This document shows, one piece after another, positions 54,800 through 63,895 of a stretch of 64,000 nucleotides of DNA (its first letter is position 1; each line of letters begins with the position of its first letter). The stretch is taken from positions 186,001 through 250,000 of the forward strand of contig NZ_VANU01000001.1 in the NCBI RefSeq assembly GCF_005771535.1. The letters are read 5' to 3'. The position numbers and the translations under genes were made by a program. The DNA is from Arcobacter arenosus. GTDB lineage: Bacteria; Campylobacterota; Campylobacteria; Campylobacterales; Arcobacteraceae. Below the pieces are notes generated by a model. That model was not told the DNA's origin. It saw nothing but the letters and a program-made list of their open reading frames with translations, and made no database searches.

Positions 54800-56236
54800 C
54801 TATATAAAGTTTGGCGCATCATTTGCAAAAAGTATTAAATCACCAGCCTTTGTTTTTTGAGCAAGAGTATCTTGTAATTTCTCTTTATCTTTTAAAATAA
54901 ACAGTTTACTATCATCAATATTTGCACTTAATAAATGAGTATTTAAAGAACCTGTAATAATTGCAAAATCAAATTTCTCATTAATCTCATTTGCCAATAA
55001 AATATTTGCTTCAGAAGTTGATTCAACAAGTCCAGGGGTTACAATAACCTTTCTTCCTTCATGGTGTGTACAAATATTAATTGCTTCAAGCATACCCTCT
55101 AGATTTCCATTAAAACTATCATCAATAATAATTTTACCACCTGCTTCTATTTTTTGAAGTCTATGTTCAACTTGTGGTAAATCTTTTATTGCAATTTTAA
55201 TCTCATCAATACTCATTCCAAGTTCATATGCAACTAAGATTACAGCTGTTAAATTTATTGCATTAAAACTTCCAAGTATTGGAGCGTGGAAATGTTGTTG
55301 TTCACCATTAATTAAAATATCAAACCAGATACCATCTAAATTTGACATTGTAACATTCAAATTATCTGGAAATTTTGTGATAGTGTCATACTCTTTAATA
55401 GGAACTGATTCATGTACAAAACCTCTTTTCATTTTAGGACTTTGTAAAATCTCCATTTTTGTATGAATAATATTATCTAAAGTTTTAAAATACTCAATAT
55501 GTTGTTCTCCAACTGAACCTAAAACACAATATTCTGGCTCTAAAAAAAGTGTAATCTCTGCGATATCACCAGTTTGTCTTGCACCTGCTTCAGCAATATA
55601 AATTTGCGTATCTAAAGGTAAATCTCTGTTTACATCTAAAACAATACCAGCTATAGTATTTACTGATCTTGGTGTTTTATAAACCTTATATTTATTTTTA
55701 AGTACTTGATATAAATAGTTTTTAATTGATGTTTTTCCATATGAAGCTGTAATTGCTATTGTCTTTAAACATGGTATGGTTTCAAGTCTTTCTTTTGCTT
55801 TATGTTTGAAAGATATAAAAAACATTTTTTCTAGAAGTGCAGATATACCATATGCTAAAAACAAAGGAATAAATACTGCTGTTGAATGACAAGCTTCACT
55901 TGCTAAACATAATGAGGTTATTGCAAAAGTAGTAAATAACAGTATTGCCAAGAATCTTTTTACTCTGCCTGTTAAAACTAAAGACTTATCAAGCTTTTTA
56001 TTCCATAAAACAAAGCTTGTCATAAATATTAAATAAAAATAGATTGTAAAATATAGTTCTGGTAAAAGATGAAATAAAACAATTGGTGCCACAAAATAAG
56101 TGATATGCCATTGCCATTTATGGTGTTTTAATACAACTCTTTCAATTTTATAATTATACCATTGAAGGTTAGTTATTAGGTACCAACCTAATGCCATAAT
56201 TAAAATTATATGTGTAAAAATATATAAGTATTCCAT
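54800..56236 (-). CDS. murF: UDP-N-acetylmuramoyl-tripeptide-D-Ala-D-Ala ligase
   Basis: 478 residues. Adds D-Ala-D-Ala to the UDP-MurNAc-tripeptide. The N-terminal 130 residues are very hydrophobic (several helices), longer than in E. coli MurF; the Mur ligase part then shows TASYGKTSIKNYL (P-loop), AEAGARQTGDI, EHRLQKIEAGGKIIIDDSFNGNLEGM and GSLNTHL. Membrane-anchored MurF is found in Campylobacter relatives (from memory). Start overlaps the hydrolase stop by one base. Confidence 0.93.
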   Translation of the reverse strand: MEYLYIFTHIILIMALGWYLITNLQWYNYKIERVVLKHHKWQWHITYFVAPIVLFHLLPELYFTIYFYLIFMTSFVLWNKKLDKSLVLTGRVKRFLAILLFTTFAITSLCLASEACHSTAVFIPLFLAYGISALLEKMFFISFKHKAKERLETIPCLKTIAITASYGKTSIKNYLYQVLKNKYKVYKTPRSVNTIAGIVLDVNRDLPLDTQIYIAEAGARQTGDIAEITLFLEPEYCVLGSVGEQHIEYFKTLDNIIHTKMEILQSPKMKRGFVHESVPIKEYDTITKFPDNLNVTMSNLDGIWFDILINGEQQHFHAPILGSFNAINLTAVILVAYELGMSIDEIKIAIKDLPQVEHRLQKIEAGGKIIIDDSFNGNLEGMLEAINICTHHEGRKVIVTPGLVESTSEANILLANEINEKFDFAIITGSLNTHLLSANIDDSKLFILKDKEKLQDTLAQKTKAGDLILFANDAPNFI

Positions 56237-56955
56237 TAAATAATTCCGTTTTCTATTTTTTGTGAAATATCATTTGCATGTTTCAAAAAAAAGTAGTGGT
56301 CACCTTTATATGAATTAAAACTACTGTTTTGAATCAATGAATGTATTTTTTCCCCAGAAGGAAGAGTTGTTGCTTTATCTTCTTCACCCCAAAAAATCAT
56401 ACCATTTTTTTTATAAGATTTAAAAGAGTTTGTAAAGTCTTCATCAACGACATTTTTAAATGTTGAGTACATAGATTCACTCATTTGATTTACGTCTTTA
56501 CTTCTAAAAGCTTTTGTTATACCTTTTAAACCTAAGGCATTTAAGATTTTTGAGAATTTTATTTTTAGTTTAACATCTAGTGGCTTTTCTTCTAAGATTC
56601 CAGCAGTACTTAGTAAAACAAGATTGTCAGGATTTATCAAAGTTGCTACTTTCCCACCAAAAGAGTGTCCTGCGATAATTTTTTTATTTGAGTTTAATTC
56701 TTTTAAAAAAGCATCTACTATTTTGGCATAATCACTTGTTGTAAGGACATAATCATTTGAACTTTTTCCAAAACCAGGCATATCAATATATATATGCCTA
56801 AAATCTTTTAAATAAGGACTAAAAGCTTGTTTCATTATCTCTTTATTTGAACCCCAACCATGTAAGACAACAAAGTCGTTTTTTAAAGAGGGGTTTACTA
56901 AATCATAAGAGATATCAAATTTTTTATTATCAATATTTATACTCTTTTGAGCCAA
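56236..56955 (-). CDS. Alpha/beta hydrolase
   Basis: 239 residues. VLHGWGSNKEIMKQAF (oxyanion loop), AGHSFGGKVATLI (nucleophile Ser), a lid (KFSKILNALGLKGITKAF) and a C-terminal GDHYFFLKH with the catalytic His. Esterase-like, substrate unknown. TTG start set right after the ddl stop with AAGGGAAAATAA before it. Between ddl and murF, as in Campylobacter, where a hydrolase gene has this same place. Confidence 0.85.
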   Translation of the reverse strand: MAQKSINIDNKKFDISYDLVNPSLKNDFVVLHGWGSNKEIMKQAFSPYLKDFRHIYIDMPGFGKSSNDYVLTTSDYAKIVDAFLKELNSNKKIIAGHSFGGKVATLINPDNLVLLSTAGILEEKPLDVKLKIKFSKILNALGLKGITKAFRSKDVNQMSESMYSTFKNVVDEDFTNSFKSYKKNGMIFWGEEDKATTLPSGEKIHSLIQNSSFNSYKGDHYFFLKHANDISQKIENGII

Positions 56956-57990
56956 TTATTTTCCCTTTGATGCTTGTATTTTATTTACATACTCATAGTT
57001 AATTGTAATGTTTCTTTGTTTTGGTAAAGAAGAAGCTAAAGATGTGAAAACGGCATTAAAATCTTCAAACAAATAATTTGCCATTGAACCAGGAATAGGA
57101 TTTATTTCATTTAAATAAACCTCACCTTCATGGATAAATAAATCACATCTTATTAAAGAACCCTCAAAAGTATTATTGTAAATTTTTTTAAATGTCTCTT
57201 TTACTTTATTTGCCATTTCATCATCTAAATTGGCTTCAATAGCTTTTGAAGTTCTTGCAAAATCTAAATATTTTTTATCAAAATCTAAAAACTCTGCTTT
57301 TTGAGGTTCCTCAATTATAGAGAATACAAACTCCCCATCAATTTTACAACCTGCTAGGTTATACTCTTTTATACCTTGAATAAATGGTTCAATTATAACA
57401 GCGTCATCAAACTCAAAGGCAACATCTAAAGCATAGTCTAACTCTTCTTGATTTTTTACAATTGAAACTCCAATTGAACTTCCTAGTGTTACTGGTTTAA
57501 TTATAACTGGATATTGAACAACTGAAATTTGTGATTTATTAGTATAATATTTATATTGAATAGTTTTTACATCAACACTTGATGCATATCCTTTTGTTAA
57601 AAACTTATTGAAAGCTACAGAACAAGCACCCTTTCTAGGTCCAAGATATTGAATATTATTAAACTCTAAAAGTGATGAAACAAGCCCATCTTCACCATCA
57701 CCACCATGAATAATATTTAAAGCAATATCAAAATCTAATGTTTTTTCACCAAACATTGCTTTTTTTGTAAATGCTCCATTTTTTAAAAGAAGTTTATCAC
57801 TCTTTTTATATTCACCACTACTAAAAAGTTTTGATTTTATTGTATCTGTTGGTATATGATAAAACTCTCTATTTGTATTTAAAAAAATATATATCAATTC
57901 GTGTTTTAAAATATCTTTCATAGCAATTGCAGATACTATTGAAATCTCATGTTCATAAGATTTCCCTCCAAAAATGATAGCTAATTTCAA
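56956..57990 (-). CDS. ddl: D-alanine-D-alanine ligase
   Basis: 344 residues. ATP-grasp enzyme joining two D-Ala. FGGKSYEHEISIVSAIAM at the start, HGGDGEDG, YPVIIKPVTLGSSIGVSIV (ATP lysine and the serine loop), FIQGIKEYNLAGCKI, and NEINPIPGSM with metal ligands at the end. A Ser-Ile-Gly loop is the normal D-Ala-D-Ala type, not the D-lactate kind. TTG start with GGAGACATATA before it. Confidence 0.95.
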   Translation of the reverse strand: MKLAIIFGGKSYEHEISIVSAIAMKDILKHELIYIFLNTNREFYHIPTDTIKSKLFSSGEYKKSDKLLLKNGAFTKKAMFGEKTLDFDIALNIIHGGDGEDGLVSSLLEFNNIQYLGPRKGACSVAFNKFLTKGYASSVDVKTIQYKYYTNKSQISVVQYPVIIKPVTLGSSIGVSIVKNQEELDYALDVAFEFDDAVIIEPFIQGIKEYNLAGCKIDGEFVFSIIEEPQKAEFLDFDKKYLDFARTSKAIEANLDDEMANKVKETFKKIYNNTFEGSLIRCDLFIHEGEVYLNEINPIPGSMANYLFEDFNAVFTSLASSLPKQRNITINYEYVNKIQASKGK

Positions 57991-58011
57991 TATATGTCTC
58001 CTATAGTTTTA

Positions 58012-58572
58012 TTATTTTTGTAAAAATTTAAGTGCTTCTCTTACTAAGTCACTTGTGTTTGTAGATTTACAGCTTTTAAGTACTTTTGATACTATATCTT
58101 TTTTAAACCCTAAAGACTCTAAAGCAAGGGCAGCTTCTATATTATGATTTGAATCAATGTTACCATCATCTTCACCATCAATTATAAATCCTGATAACTC
58201 TACTAAGATTCTACTTGCACCTTTTGGACCAATTCCTGGAACTCTTTTTAACATTGAAATATCATTTGTACTAACAATATTTGAAAAAGAGCTAGGAGTA
58301 AATGTTGAACAAATAGCTAAAGCTACCTTTGGACCAACACCATTAATTTTTATTACTGTATCAAAAAGTTTTTTTTCATTTGGGTCTAAAAAACCATATA
58401 AAGTTTGTGAATCTTCCCTAATAATATGTGTTATAAAAAGTTTGACTTTTGTATCAATAATTTTTGAACTACAGTTAACTGAAACAAAAACTTCATAAAT
58501 AATTCCACCAACATTTACATTTAATAATGTTGGCTCTTTTTTCTCAATTGTTCCTTCAATACCTACAATCAT
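58012..58572 (-). CDS. ruvA: Holliday junction helicase subunit RuvA
   Basis: 186 residues. [31 protein letters not shown] (OB domain), then two helix-hairpin-helix motifs ([15 protein letters not shown] and [19 protein letters not shown]), then an acidic linker and domain III at the end ([18 protein letters not shown]), which binds RuvB. Leads the ruvA-ddl-hydrolase-murF-HIT unit. Confidence 0.95.
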   Translation of the reverse strand: MIVGIEGTIEKKEPTLLNVNVGGIIYEVFVSVNCSSKIIDTKVKLFITHIIREDSQTLYGFLDPNEKKLFDTVIKINGVGPKVALAICSTFTPSSFSNIVSTNDISMLKRVPGIGPKGASRILVELSGFIIDGEDDGNIDSNHNIEAALALESLGFKKDIVSKVLKSCKSTNTSDLVREALKFLQK

Positions 58573-58669
58573 ACAATTCTCTACATCTTTTGAGTTAATT
58601 TAATATTTTATTAATAATTATAATAGTACATTATACAGCATATATGCTTAATTCATGGGGATGAGGAAG

Positions 58670-60856
58670 ATGCTAGAATTAATAACAAAAAAAATAAGTA
58701 ATAAAATTATATTTTCATTACTTATATTAATGACGATTTCAAGTTTGATTGTAACTTACTTTACAACACAGCAAGTAAAAAAAGATTCTATTATTGTCAC
58801 AAAAGAGAATCTTGAGATGTTAAATACTGCGATGTTTCAAAGTCTTAGAAATGCAATGAATACAGGTGACCCTGCACAAATAATGAAAGCTGAAGATGAA
58901 GCAAGAACTATTAAGGGTGTAAAAGTATTAAATATTGCAAAAAGTAAAGCTTTAATTGAAATGTATGCGCCAGGGACAAAGTATACAACAGATAAAGATA
59001 TTTTAAAATCATTTAAAACAAAAGAGAATCAACTTATTGAAACAACTGAAAATGGTGTACACGATTTAAGAATGATTAAACCTATGGTTGCTACACAAGA
59101 ATGTTTACTCTGCCATGCTAATCAACAAGAAGGTGATGTTATTGGGGTAATGGACTTAACATTTTCACTTAATGAATCAGATGATAGAATTGCAGATTTA
59201 GTAGTTGAAATTTTAATTTTATCTACACTATTTGGATGGATTACTATTGGATTAATTTTTATCATTGTAAAAAGAACTACAAATCCAATTAACAAACTAA
59301 AAGAGGGATTCCAAAATCTACTTACATCAAATGATGCAAATATAAAATTAGATGTTGTATCAAAGGATGAAGTTGGAGAGGTTGCTGAATTATTTAATTC
59401 ATATATGGATAAAGTAAGAGAAGGTTTAAAACAAGACGAAAAAGTAATAGAAGAAGCAAATGATATTTTAGAAAAAACAGGAAATGGTTTCTTTGTTTAT
59501 AAAGTTGAGTCAAAAGCTGCTAACCCATATGTTGAAGATTTAAAAAATAAACTAAATATTATGATCTCAAATACAAAAGAGACATTAGATAAAATAAATA
59601 TAACTCTAAGAGAATACTCAAGTTCAAGATTTAATTATAAAATTGATGATAAAGGTATATATGGAGATTTAGGTTCATTAACTGCAGGTATAAAATTAGT
59701 AGGGAATAATACTTCAGAGATACTAGCAATGATTATGAATACAGGTGATTCTTTAGATAAAAATACCCATACTCTTTCAAAAGCATCTAATGACTTATCT
59801 CAATCATCAAATCAACAAGCGGCATCACTTGAAGAAACAGCTGCGGCATTAGAGCAAATTACAGCTAATATTCAAGGTAATACAAGAGCTTCTGAAGAGA
59901 TGGCAGAATTAGCTCAAAAAGTTACAAAATCTGCTGAAAGTGGTCAAAGTTTAGCAAACAGAACCGCAAATGCAATGGATGATATTAATACTCAAGTTAG
60001 TTCGATAAATGAAGCCATTGAAGTGATTGACCAAATCTCATTCCAAACAAATATTTTATCATTAAATGCTGCAGTTGAAGCTGCAACTGCTGGTGAAGCA
60101 GGAAAAGGTTTTGCAGTTGTTGCTCAAGAAGTTAGAAATCTAGCTAGTAGAAGTGCCGAAGCAGCAAAAGAGATTAAAGAGATAGTTGAAAAAGCAACAC
60201 AAAAAGCTCAAGATGGTAAAAAAATATCTGATGATATGATTTCAGGATATAGTGTGTTAAATGATAATATTAATTCAACTATTGAAAAAATTGAATTTGT
60301 AGCAACCTCATCAAAAGAGCAAGAAAGAGGAATTACACAAATTAATGATGCAGTTAATATGCTTGATCAAGCAACTCAACAAAATGCTCAAGTAGCTGAT
60401 AGAATTTCTAAAATGTCTGCTGAAATTGCACATATGTCTAGTTCTTTAGTAACAGCAGCTTCTAGAGCAGAGTTTTTACAAGAAGCAAGAGATGAAGTTT
60501 GTAATATTGATTTAGTATATGATACAGCAAGTTTAAAAGTTGGAATATTATCTTTAAAAGATAAAGTCTATTCTAACCTTGGTTCATATTCACAATATCA
60601 AATTGAAAGAAAAGATACAATAGGAGCTTGGATTGACAATTATGTAAAAATCAATCCAAATGCAAATCATCAATCTATTGAGGAATTAAAGAAATTAAAT
60701 CAAAATTTAACAATAAAATTACAAAACCTAATTGATGTTAATGCACAAAAACAAGACAACTCAATAATTAATGAAAAAGCTAAAGAGGTAGAAATAGAAT
60801 CATTAAGAATTTTTGGAAACCTTAACCATCTTAAAAAAGATGTATGTAAAAGATAA
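58670..60856 (+). CDS. Haem-motif chemoreceptor with C-terminal CZB-like tail
   Basis: 728 residues. Start at the third in-frame ATG, which has GGGGA eight bases before. Membrane helices at about 14-32 and 175-200. The periplasmic domain has a CxxCH haem site ([11 protein letters not shown], about 143-151) in a single-Cache-like part. HAMP follows ([16 protein letters not shown]), then a helical repeat and the signalling tip [20 protein letters not shown] with [22 protein letters not shown]. The last 110 residues resemble the CZB zinc-binding domain ([11 protein letters not shown]) but lack its His and Cys. Binds CheA/CheW. A TATAAT at 58619-58624 is the likely -10. Confidence 0.88.
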   Translation: MLELITKKISNKIIFSLLILMTISSLIVTYFTTQQVKKDSIIVTKENLEMLNTAMFQSLRNAMNTGDPAQIMKAEDEARTIKGVKVLNIAKSKALIEMYAPGTKYTTDKDILKSFKTKENQLIETTENGVHDLRMIKPMVATQECLLCHANQQEGDVIGVMDLTFSLNESDDRIADLVVEILILSTLFGWITIGLIFIIVKRTTNPINKLKEGFQNLLTSNDANIKLDVVSKDEVGEVAELFNSYMDKVREGLKQDEKVIEEANDILEKTGNGFFVYKVESKAANPYVEDLKNKLNIMISNTKETLDKINITLREYSSSRFNYKIDDKGIYGDLGSLTAGIKLVGNNTSEILAMIMNTGDSLDKNTHTLSKASNDLSQSSNQQAASLEETAAALEQITANIQGNTRASEEMAELAQKVTKSAESGQSLANRTANAMDDINTQVSSINEAIEVIDQISFQTNILSLNAAVEAATAGEAGKGFAVVAQEVRNLASRSAEAAKEIKEIVEKATQKAQDGKKISDDMISGYSVLNDNINSTIEKIEFVATSSKEQERGITQINDAVNMLDQATQQNAQVADRISKMSAEIAHMSSSLVTAASRAEFLQEARDEVCNIDLVYDTASLKVGILSLKDKVYSNLGSYSQYQIERKDTIGAWIDNYVKINPNANHQSIEELKKLNQNLTIKLQNLIDVNAQKQDNSIINEKAKEVEIESLRIFGNLNHLKKDVCKR

Positions 60857-60879
60857 AAAGGAGACTCCTTTTTATCTTT
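60849..60879. terminator. Bidirectional terminator between chemoreceptor and CheZ-like gene
   Basis: Fourteen-bp stem AAAGATAAAAAGGA / TCCTTTTTATCTTT with a GAC loop; overlaps both convergent gene ends. Confidence 0.85.
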
Positions 60880-61237
60880 AAGAATTCATACTTTTAATTA
60901 GAGCATCAAGTTCATCTTGAGACATAAACTCATTACAATCTTCACTTGAAATAGTTTTAGCAGAATTAGATATATTATACTCACTAGAATCTATATTATT
61001 TTTTTCACAAACATAATTTACAACTCTTTCTATTTTTTGTCTATGCAAATCTTGGTGTTGAAGAAGACCTAATGAATTTGAAATATTATCTTGAATTTTA
61101 TTCTTATCATGTGCGGGAATATCAAAGTTTTCAATTTTTAAATTTAACTCTTCTAAGTTTTCATATATTGAAACTGAATTTACTTCAGATTCTTTTATAA
61201 CATCACATAACTCTTTTATCAACTCTTTATAAGTCAT
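60878..61237 (-). CDS. Small CheZ-like protein with FliM-like C-terminal peptide
   Basis: 119 residues, helical, cytoplasmic. Residues 58-74 (LLQHQDLHRQKIERVVNYV pattern) hold D63-L-x-x-Q67 followed by K-I-E-R-V, matching the CheZ phosphatase motif D-L-x-x-Q in E. coli (Asp143, Gln147). The last 15 residues (MSQDELDALIKS) match the CheY-phosphate-binding N-terminal peptide of FliM (S-Q-x-E-I-D-A-L-L). CheZ also has a CheY-binding end peptide. Size is half that of E. coli CheZ, so a minimal form. Likely partner: CheY, and the array served by the neighbouring receptor (inference). AAAAAGGGTTAAATA before the ATG. Confidence 0.6.
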   Translation of the reverse strand: MTYKELIKELCDVIKESEVNSVSIYENLEELNLKIENFDIPAHDKNKIQDNISNSLGLLQHQDLHRQKIERVVNYVCEKNNIDSSEYNISNSAKTISSEDCNEFMSQDELDALIKSMNS

Positions 61238-61327
61238 TATTTAACCCTTTTTTTCATTCATTGAAAAAGTTTAACCTAAATTAACTTAAAAATAATAAAG
61301 TAAAATATCTATTTATAGCTTCTTTTT

Positions 61328-62392
61328 TTAATGAATAATTTCTGCAATAAACTCAGTTGCATAAGAACCTTTTGGTAAATAAAATTGTAATTCCATCCAG
61401 TTTTTATCCTCTTTATAGTTTGATTCAATTTCTGTAGGGAAAATCCAAGCAAATCTTCTTGCTCCATCTTCTTTCATCTCTTTATCAAACTCTTTTTCTA
61501 TTGTTTGGGCTAAATCTTCTGATTTTTTCACCCTTCTTCCACAAAGTAAACCAGTTGGAACTCTATCAAATTTTGAAAATTTACTAGCTTCTTCTTCTAT
61601 GTTTTCAACGTAAAAAATTCTTCCATAAGGGTAATGACTCATTAAATCACCTAAAAGAATTTTAAATGGATGCTCTTGAGATTTCATAAGTTTTACTACA
61701 TCTAATGGTAATTGTAATTTTTCATATATCTCTTTTGGTTCAAAGGCCTCAATTAATTTTGAAATCTCTATTCTTTTTGATAACCAAGAATTAAAAAGAT
61801 AACTTTGATAAGCATTTATATACATCTGCTTTAGTTTTCTATTTTTTTCTTTTAACTCACCATTTATAATAGCTTCACCTTTTTTATAATTATCCCCTTC
61901 AATTCCAAATCTTTGAAAACCGAAATAATTTGGCATACCATATTTAGCAATACTTGCAACCGCCTCTTCAATTTTTTTTGCATCTAAAGGTGTAACTCTT
62001 TTTAGTCTAATAAAAAATTTATTTCCTTTTAAATGCCCCACTCTAACTTTATTGTTATGATAAGTTCTTTCTAAAATTTTAATATTATCATGTGCAAATT
62101 TTTCTATATTTGCTTCACATTGTTTTGGAACTGAGATATGTTGCACTGTCATTGCATTTTTATCTTTTAAACCAGCATACCCAATATCCCTACTTTTACA
62201 CCCAAGTTGCTCTGAAAAAATTTGAACTGCATCCCATGTCGTTAAATCTTTTTTTCTAAACTTTATAATTATATGGTCACCTTCACCTGAAAACTCATAT
62301 AATGGAACTTCTGTAACAACAAAGTCTTCTTTACTTTGTTTAAAATGAACATCAATTTTTGAATGATTTAAATACCTTTGTAAATTTTTCAA
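61328..62392 (-). CDS. truD: tRNA pseudouridine(13) synthase TruD
   Basis: 354 residues. GYAGLKDKNAMTVQHISVP contains the catalytic Asp, and NYFGFQRFG and NAYQSYLFN are further TruD signatures; the core insert and the closing part WMELQFYLPKGSYATEFIAEI are normal. Makes pseudouridine at position 13 of tRNA-Glu. TTG start with AAAAAGGAAAATATAAT before it; 15 bases after thiL. Confidence 0.93.
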   Translation of the reverse strand: MKNLQRYLNHSKIDVHFKQSKEDFVVTEVPLYEFSGEGDHIIIKFRKKDLTTWDAVQIFSEQLGCKSRDIGYAGLKDKNAMTVQHISVPKQCEANIEKFAHDNIKILERTYHNNKVRVGHLKGNKFFIRLKRVTPLDAKKIEEAVASIAKYGMPNYFGFQRFGIEGDNYKKGEAIINGELKEKNRKLKQMYINAYQSYLFNSWLSKRIEISKLIEAFEPKEIYEKLQLPLDVVKLMKSQEHPFKILLGDLMSHYPYGRIFYVENIEEEASKFSKFDRVPTGLLCGRRVKKSEDLAQTIEKEFDKEMKEDGARRFAWIFPTEIESNYKEDKNWMELQFYLPKGSYATEFIAEIIH

Positions 62393-62407
62393 ATTATATT
62401 TTCCTTT

Positions 62408-63232
62408 TTAAAAATGGTGATTTTTACAATCACATCTAAATTTGCCTTTATTGGCTTTTGCAAAAATGTTTAAAATTACATCATGCTTTTTTGCTATCTC
62501 TTCGATTTTATTAATATTTTTAGGTGAAAAAGAGAATAAAAGTTCATATTCTTCACCTGAACAAGCTATTTCTGGTGAAATATCATCAAAAAACTTGAAA
62601 CCAACTTTACTTTGTTTAGACATTCTTTCAAGTTCAAAAAATAAACCATCAGAAATATCCATTGCAGCATTTACATATTTTGAAACTTCATAAAAGAAAT
62701 CTGCTTTTAATTTAGGCTCATAAAACTTTGATTTTTTTGAAATTTTCTTTCCAGCTAAAAGTTTTTCTAAGTCCTTTTTACAAGTACCTAAATCTCCCGT
62801 ATAGCAAATTAAATCATCTTTTTTAATTCCACTTCTTAATTTTGCATCATTTGTTTTTGAAATAATAGTAACACTAATATCAAGCTTTATATTTGAGATG
62901 GTATCTCCACCAATTATCTCTATCCCATACTCTTCTGCAACTTCCAAAAAACCTTGAGACAATTCTTTTATATCTTTTTTAGAGTATTCTTTAGGAATTG
63001 CAACTGTAAGAAGTGCATATTTTGGAACTGCATTCATAGCAATGGCATCTGAAATATTTACTAACATTGCTTTTCTTGCAATTTGCTTTAAACTAAACCA
63101 GTTTTTTTTAAAATGAACATCTTCAAAAAAAGCATCATTGCTGTATACAATATTATCAACTAAAGCACCATCATCTCCTATAAAAGATGAGTTCTTATCA
63201 AATTGTTTTATAAAATAATCTTCTTTATTCAT
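62408..63232 (-). CDS. thiL: Thiamine-monophosphate kinase
   Basis: 274 residues. Phosphorylates thiamine monophosphate to the diphosphate, the last step of the cofactor pathway. GDDGALV at the start (ATP/Mg Asp residues), YSNDAFFEDVHF, NISDAIAMNAVPKYALLTVAIP, IGGDTISNIKLDISVTII, AAMDISDGLFFELE and GEEYELLFSF follow in the usual order. Somewhat shorter than E. coli ThiL (325). No other thi gene or TPP riboswitch was seen. Ribosome site weak. Confidence 0.93.
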   Translation of the reverse strand: MNKEDYFIKQFDKNSSFIGDDGALVDNIVYSNDAFFEDVHFKKNWFSLKQIARKAMLVNISDAIAMNAVPKYALLTVAIPKEYSKKDIKELSQGFLEVAEEYGIEIIGGDTISNIKLDISVTIISKTNDAKLRSGIKKDDLICYTGDLGTCKKDLEKLLAGKKISKKSKFYEPKLKADFFYEVSKYVNAAMDISDGLFFELERMSKQSKVGFKFFDDISPEIACSGEEYELLFSFSPKNINKIEEIAKKHDVILNIFAKANKGKFRCDCKNHHF

Positions 63233-63327
63233 TGGGGAATGTTATCATAATGAAGCTTTTATTTCTGATATTTTTCTTAAAAACAATTTTAATAAAATAA
63301 TTATCTTATTAATTCAAGATTTTTCGG

Positions 63328-63333
63328 TATAAT
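63328..63333 (+). promoter_or_regulatory. -10 box of the superoxide reductase gene
   Basis: TATAAT in an otherwise AT-rich upstream region, 28 bases before the ATG; a strong AAGGAG at 63349-63354 gives the ribosome site. Confidence 0.6.
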
Positions 63334-63360
63334 GCACGCAATTTTATTAAGGAGAAATAT

Positions 63361-63747
63361 ATGCCAAAAATTAACAAATATGTTGACATCGATACTGTTG
63401 AGAGAGAAGCAAAAAAAGACTTAATTGATAGACACTCGCCATTTATTCACTGTGCTGAAACTGCAAAAAAAGGTGAACCATTTGAAGTAACTGTAAAAAT
63501 GGGTAATGAATATACTCACCCAGATGATTTTGATCACTATATTGAGTCTGTAACACTATTTAATGGTGATACTCAGTTAGCAAAAGCATCATATGTTCCA
63601 GGAACATTAGGAAATGTTAAAGCTCATAACACTACAACATTTACAATTATTCCAACTGGTAAAAAATTAAATTTAGTTGCTCATGGTTACTGTACAAAAC
63701 ATGGTATCTGGGAATCTACTCCAGTAGAAGTTTCTGTAGCTGAATAA
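63361..63747 (+). CDS. Class II superoxide reductase (neelaredoxin type)
   Basis: 128 residues. Single-iron enzyme that reduces superoxide to peroxide without making oxygen. Iron ligands can be placed: His25 (RHSP), His53 and His59 (THPDDFDHYI), Cys111 and His114 (CTKHG). The desulforedoxin domain of class I is absent. The usual E-K-H-V-P is D-R-H-S-P here, a mild change at the lysine that helps superoxide. Soluble, no signal peptide. Matches the peroxidase and Msr genes elsewhere in the window. Confidence 0.9.
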   Translation: MPKINKYVDIDTVEREAKKDLIDRHSPFIHCAETAKKGEPFEVTVKMGNEYTHPDDFDHYIESVTLFNGDTQLAKASYVPGTLGNVKAHNTTTFTIIPTGKKLNLVAHGYCTKHGIWESTPVEVSVAE

Positions 63748-63773
63748 TCTATTTTTTTAATCTTAAAATACGA

Positions 63774-63801
63774 AAAGCTCTAAGATTTATTTTAGAGCTT
63801 T
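63774..63801 (+). terminator. Hairpin after superoxide reductase gene
   Basis: Ten-bp perfect stem AAAGCTCTAA / TTAGAGCTTT with an eight-base loop. The T run is poor (TTTCC), so it may be weak. Confidence 0.6.
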
Positions 63802-63895
63802 CCATTAACTAAAATTATTTTATAATTTACTTTTTATTTACTTTTATATATTATTATGTTATTAATTTAACTTAAGGTTTCAGGTATGAAATATT

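Noticed and set aside
62408-63300. Possible TPP riboswitch near thiL
   Set aside because: The spacer upstream of thiL is short and contains no CUGAGA-type or other conserved THI-box sequence.
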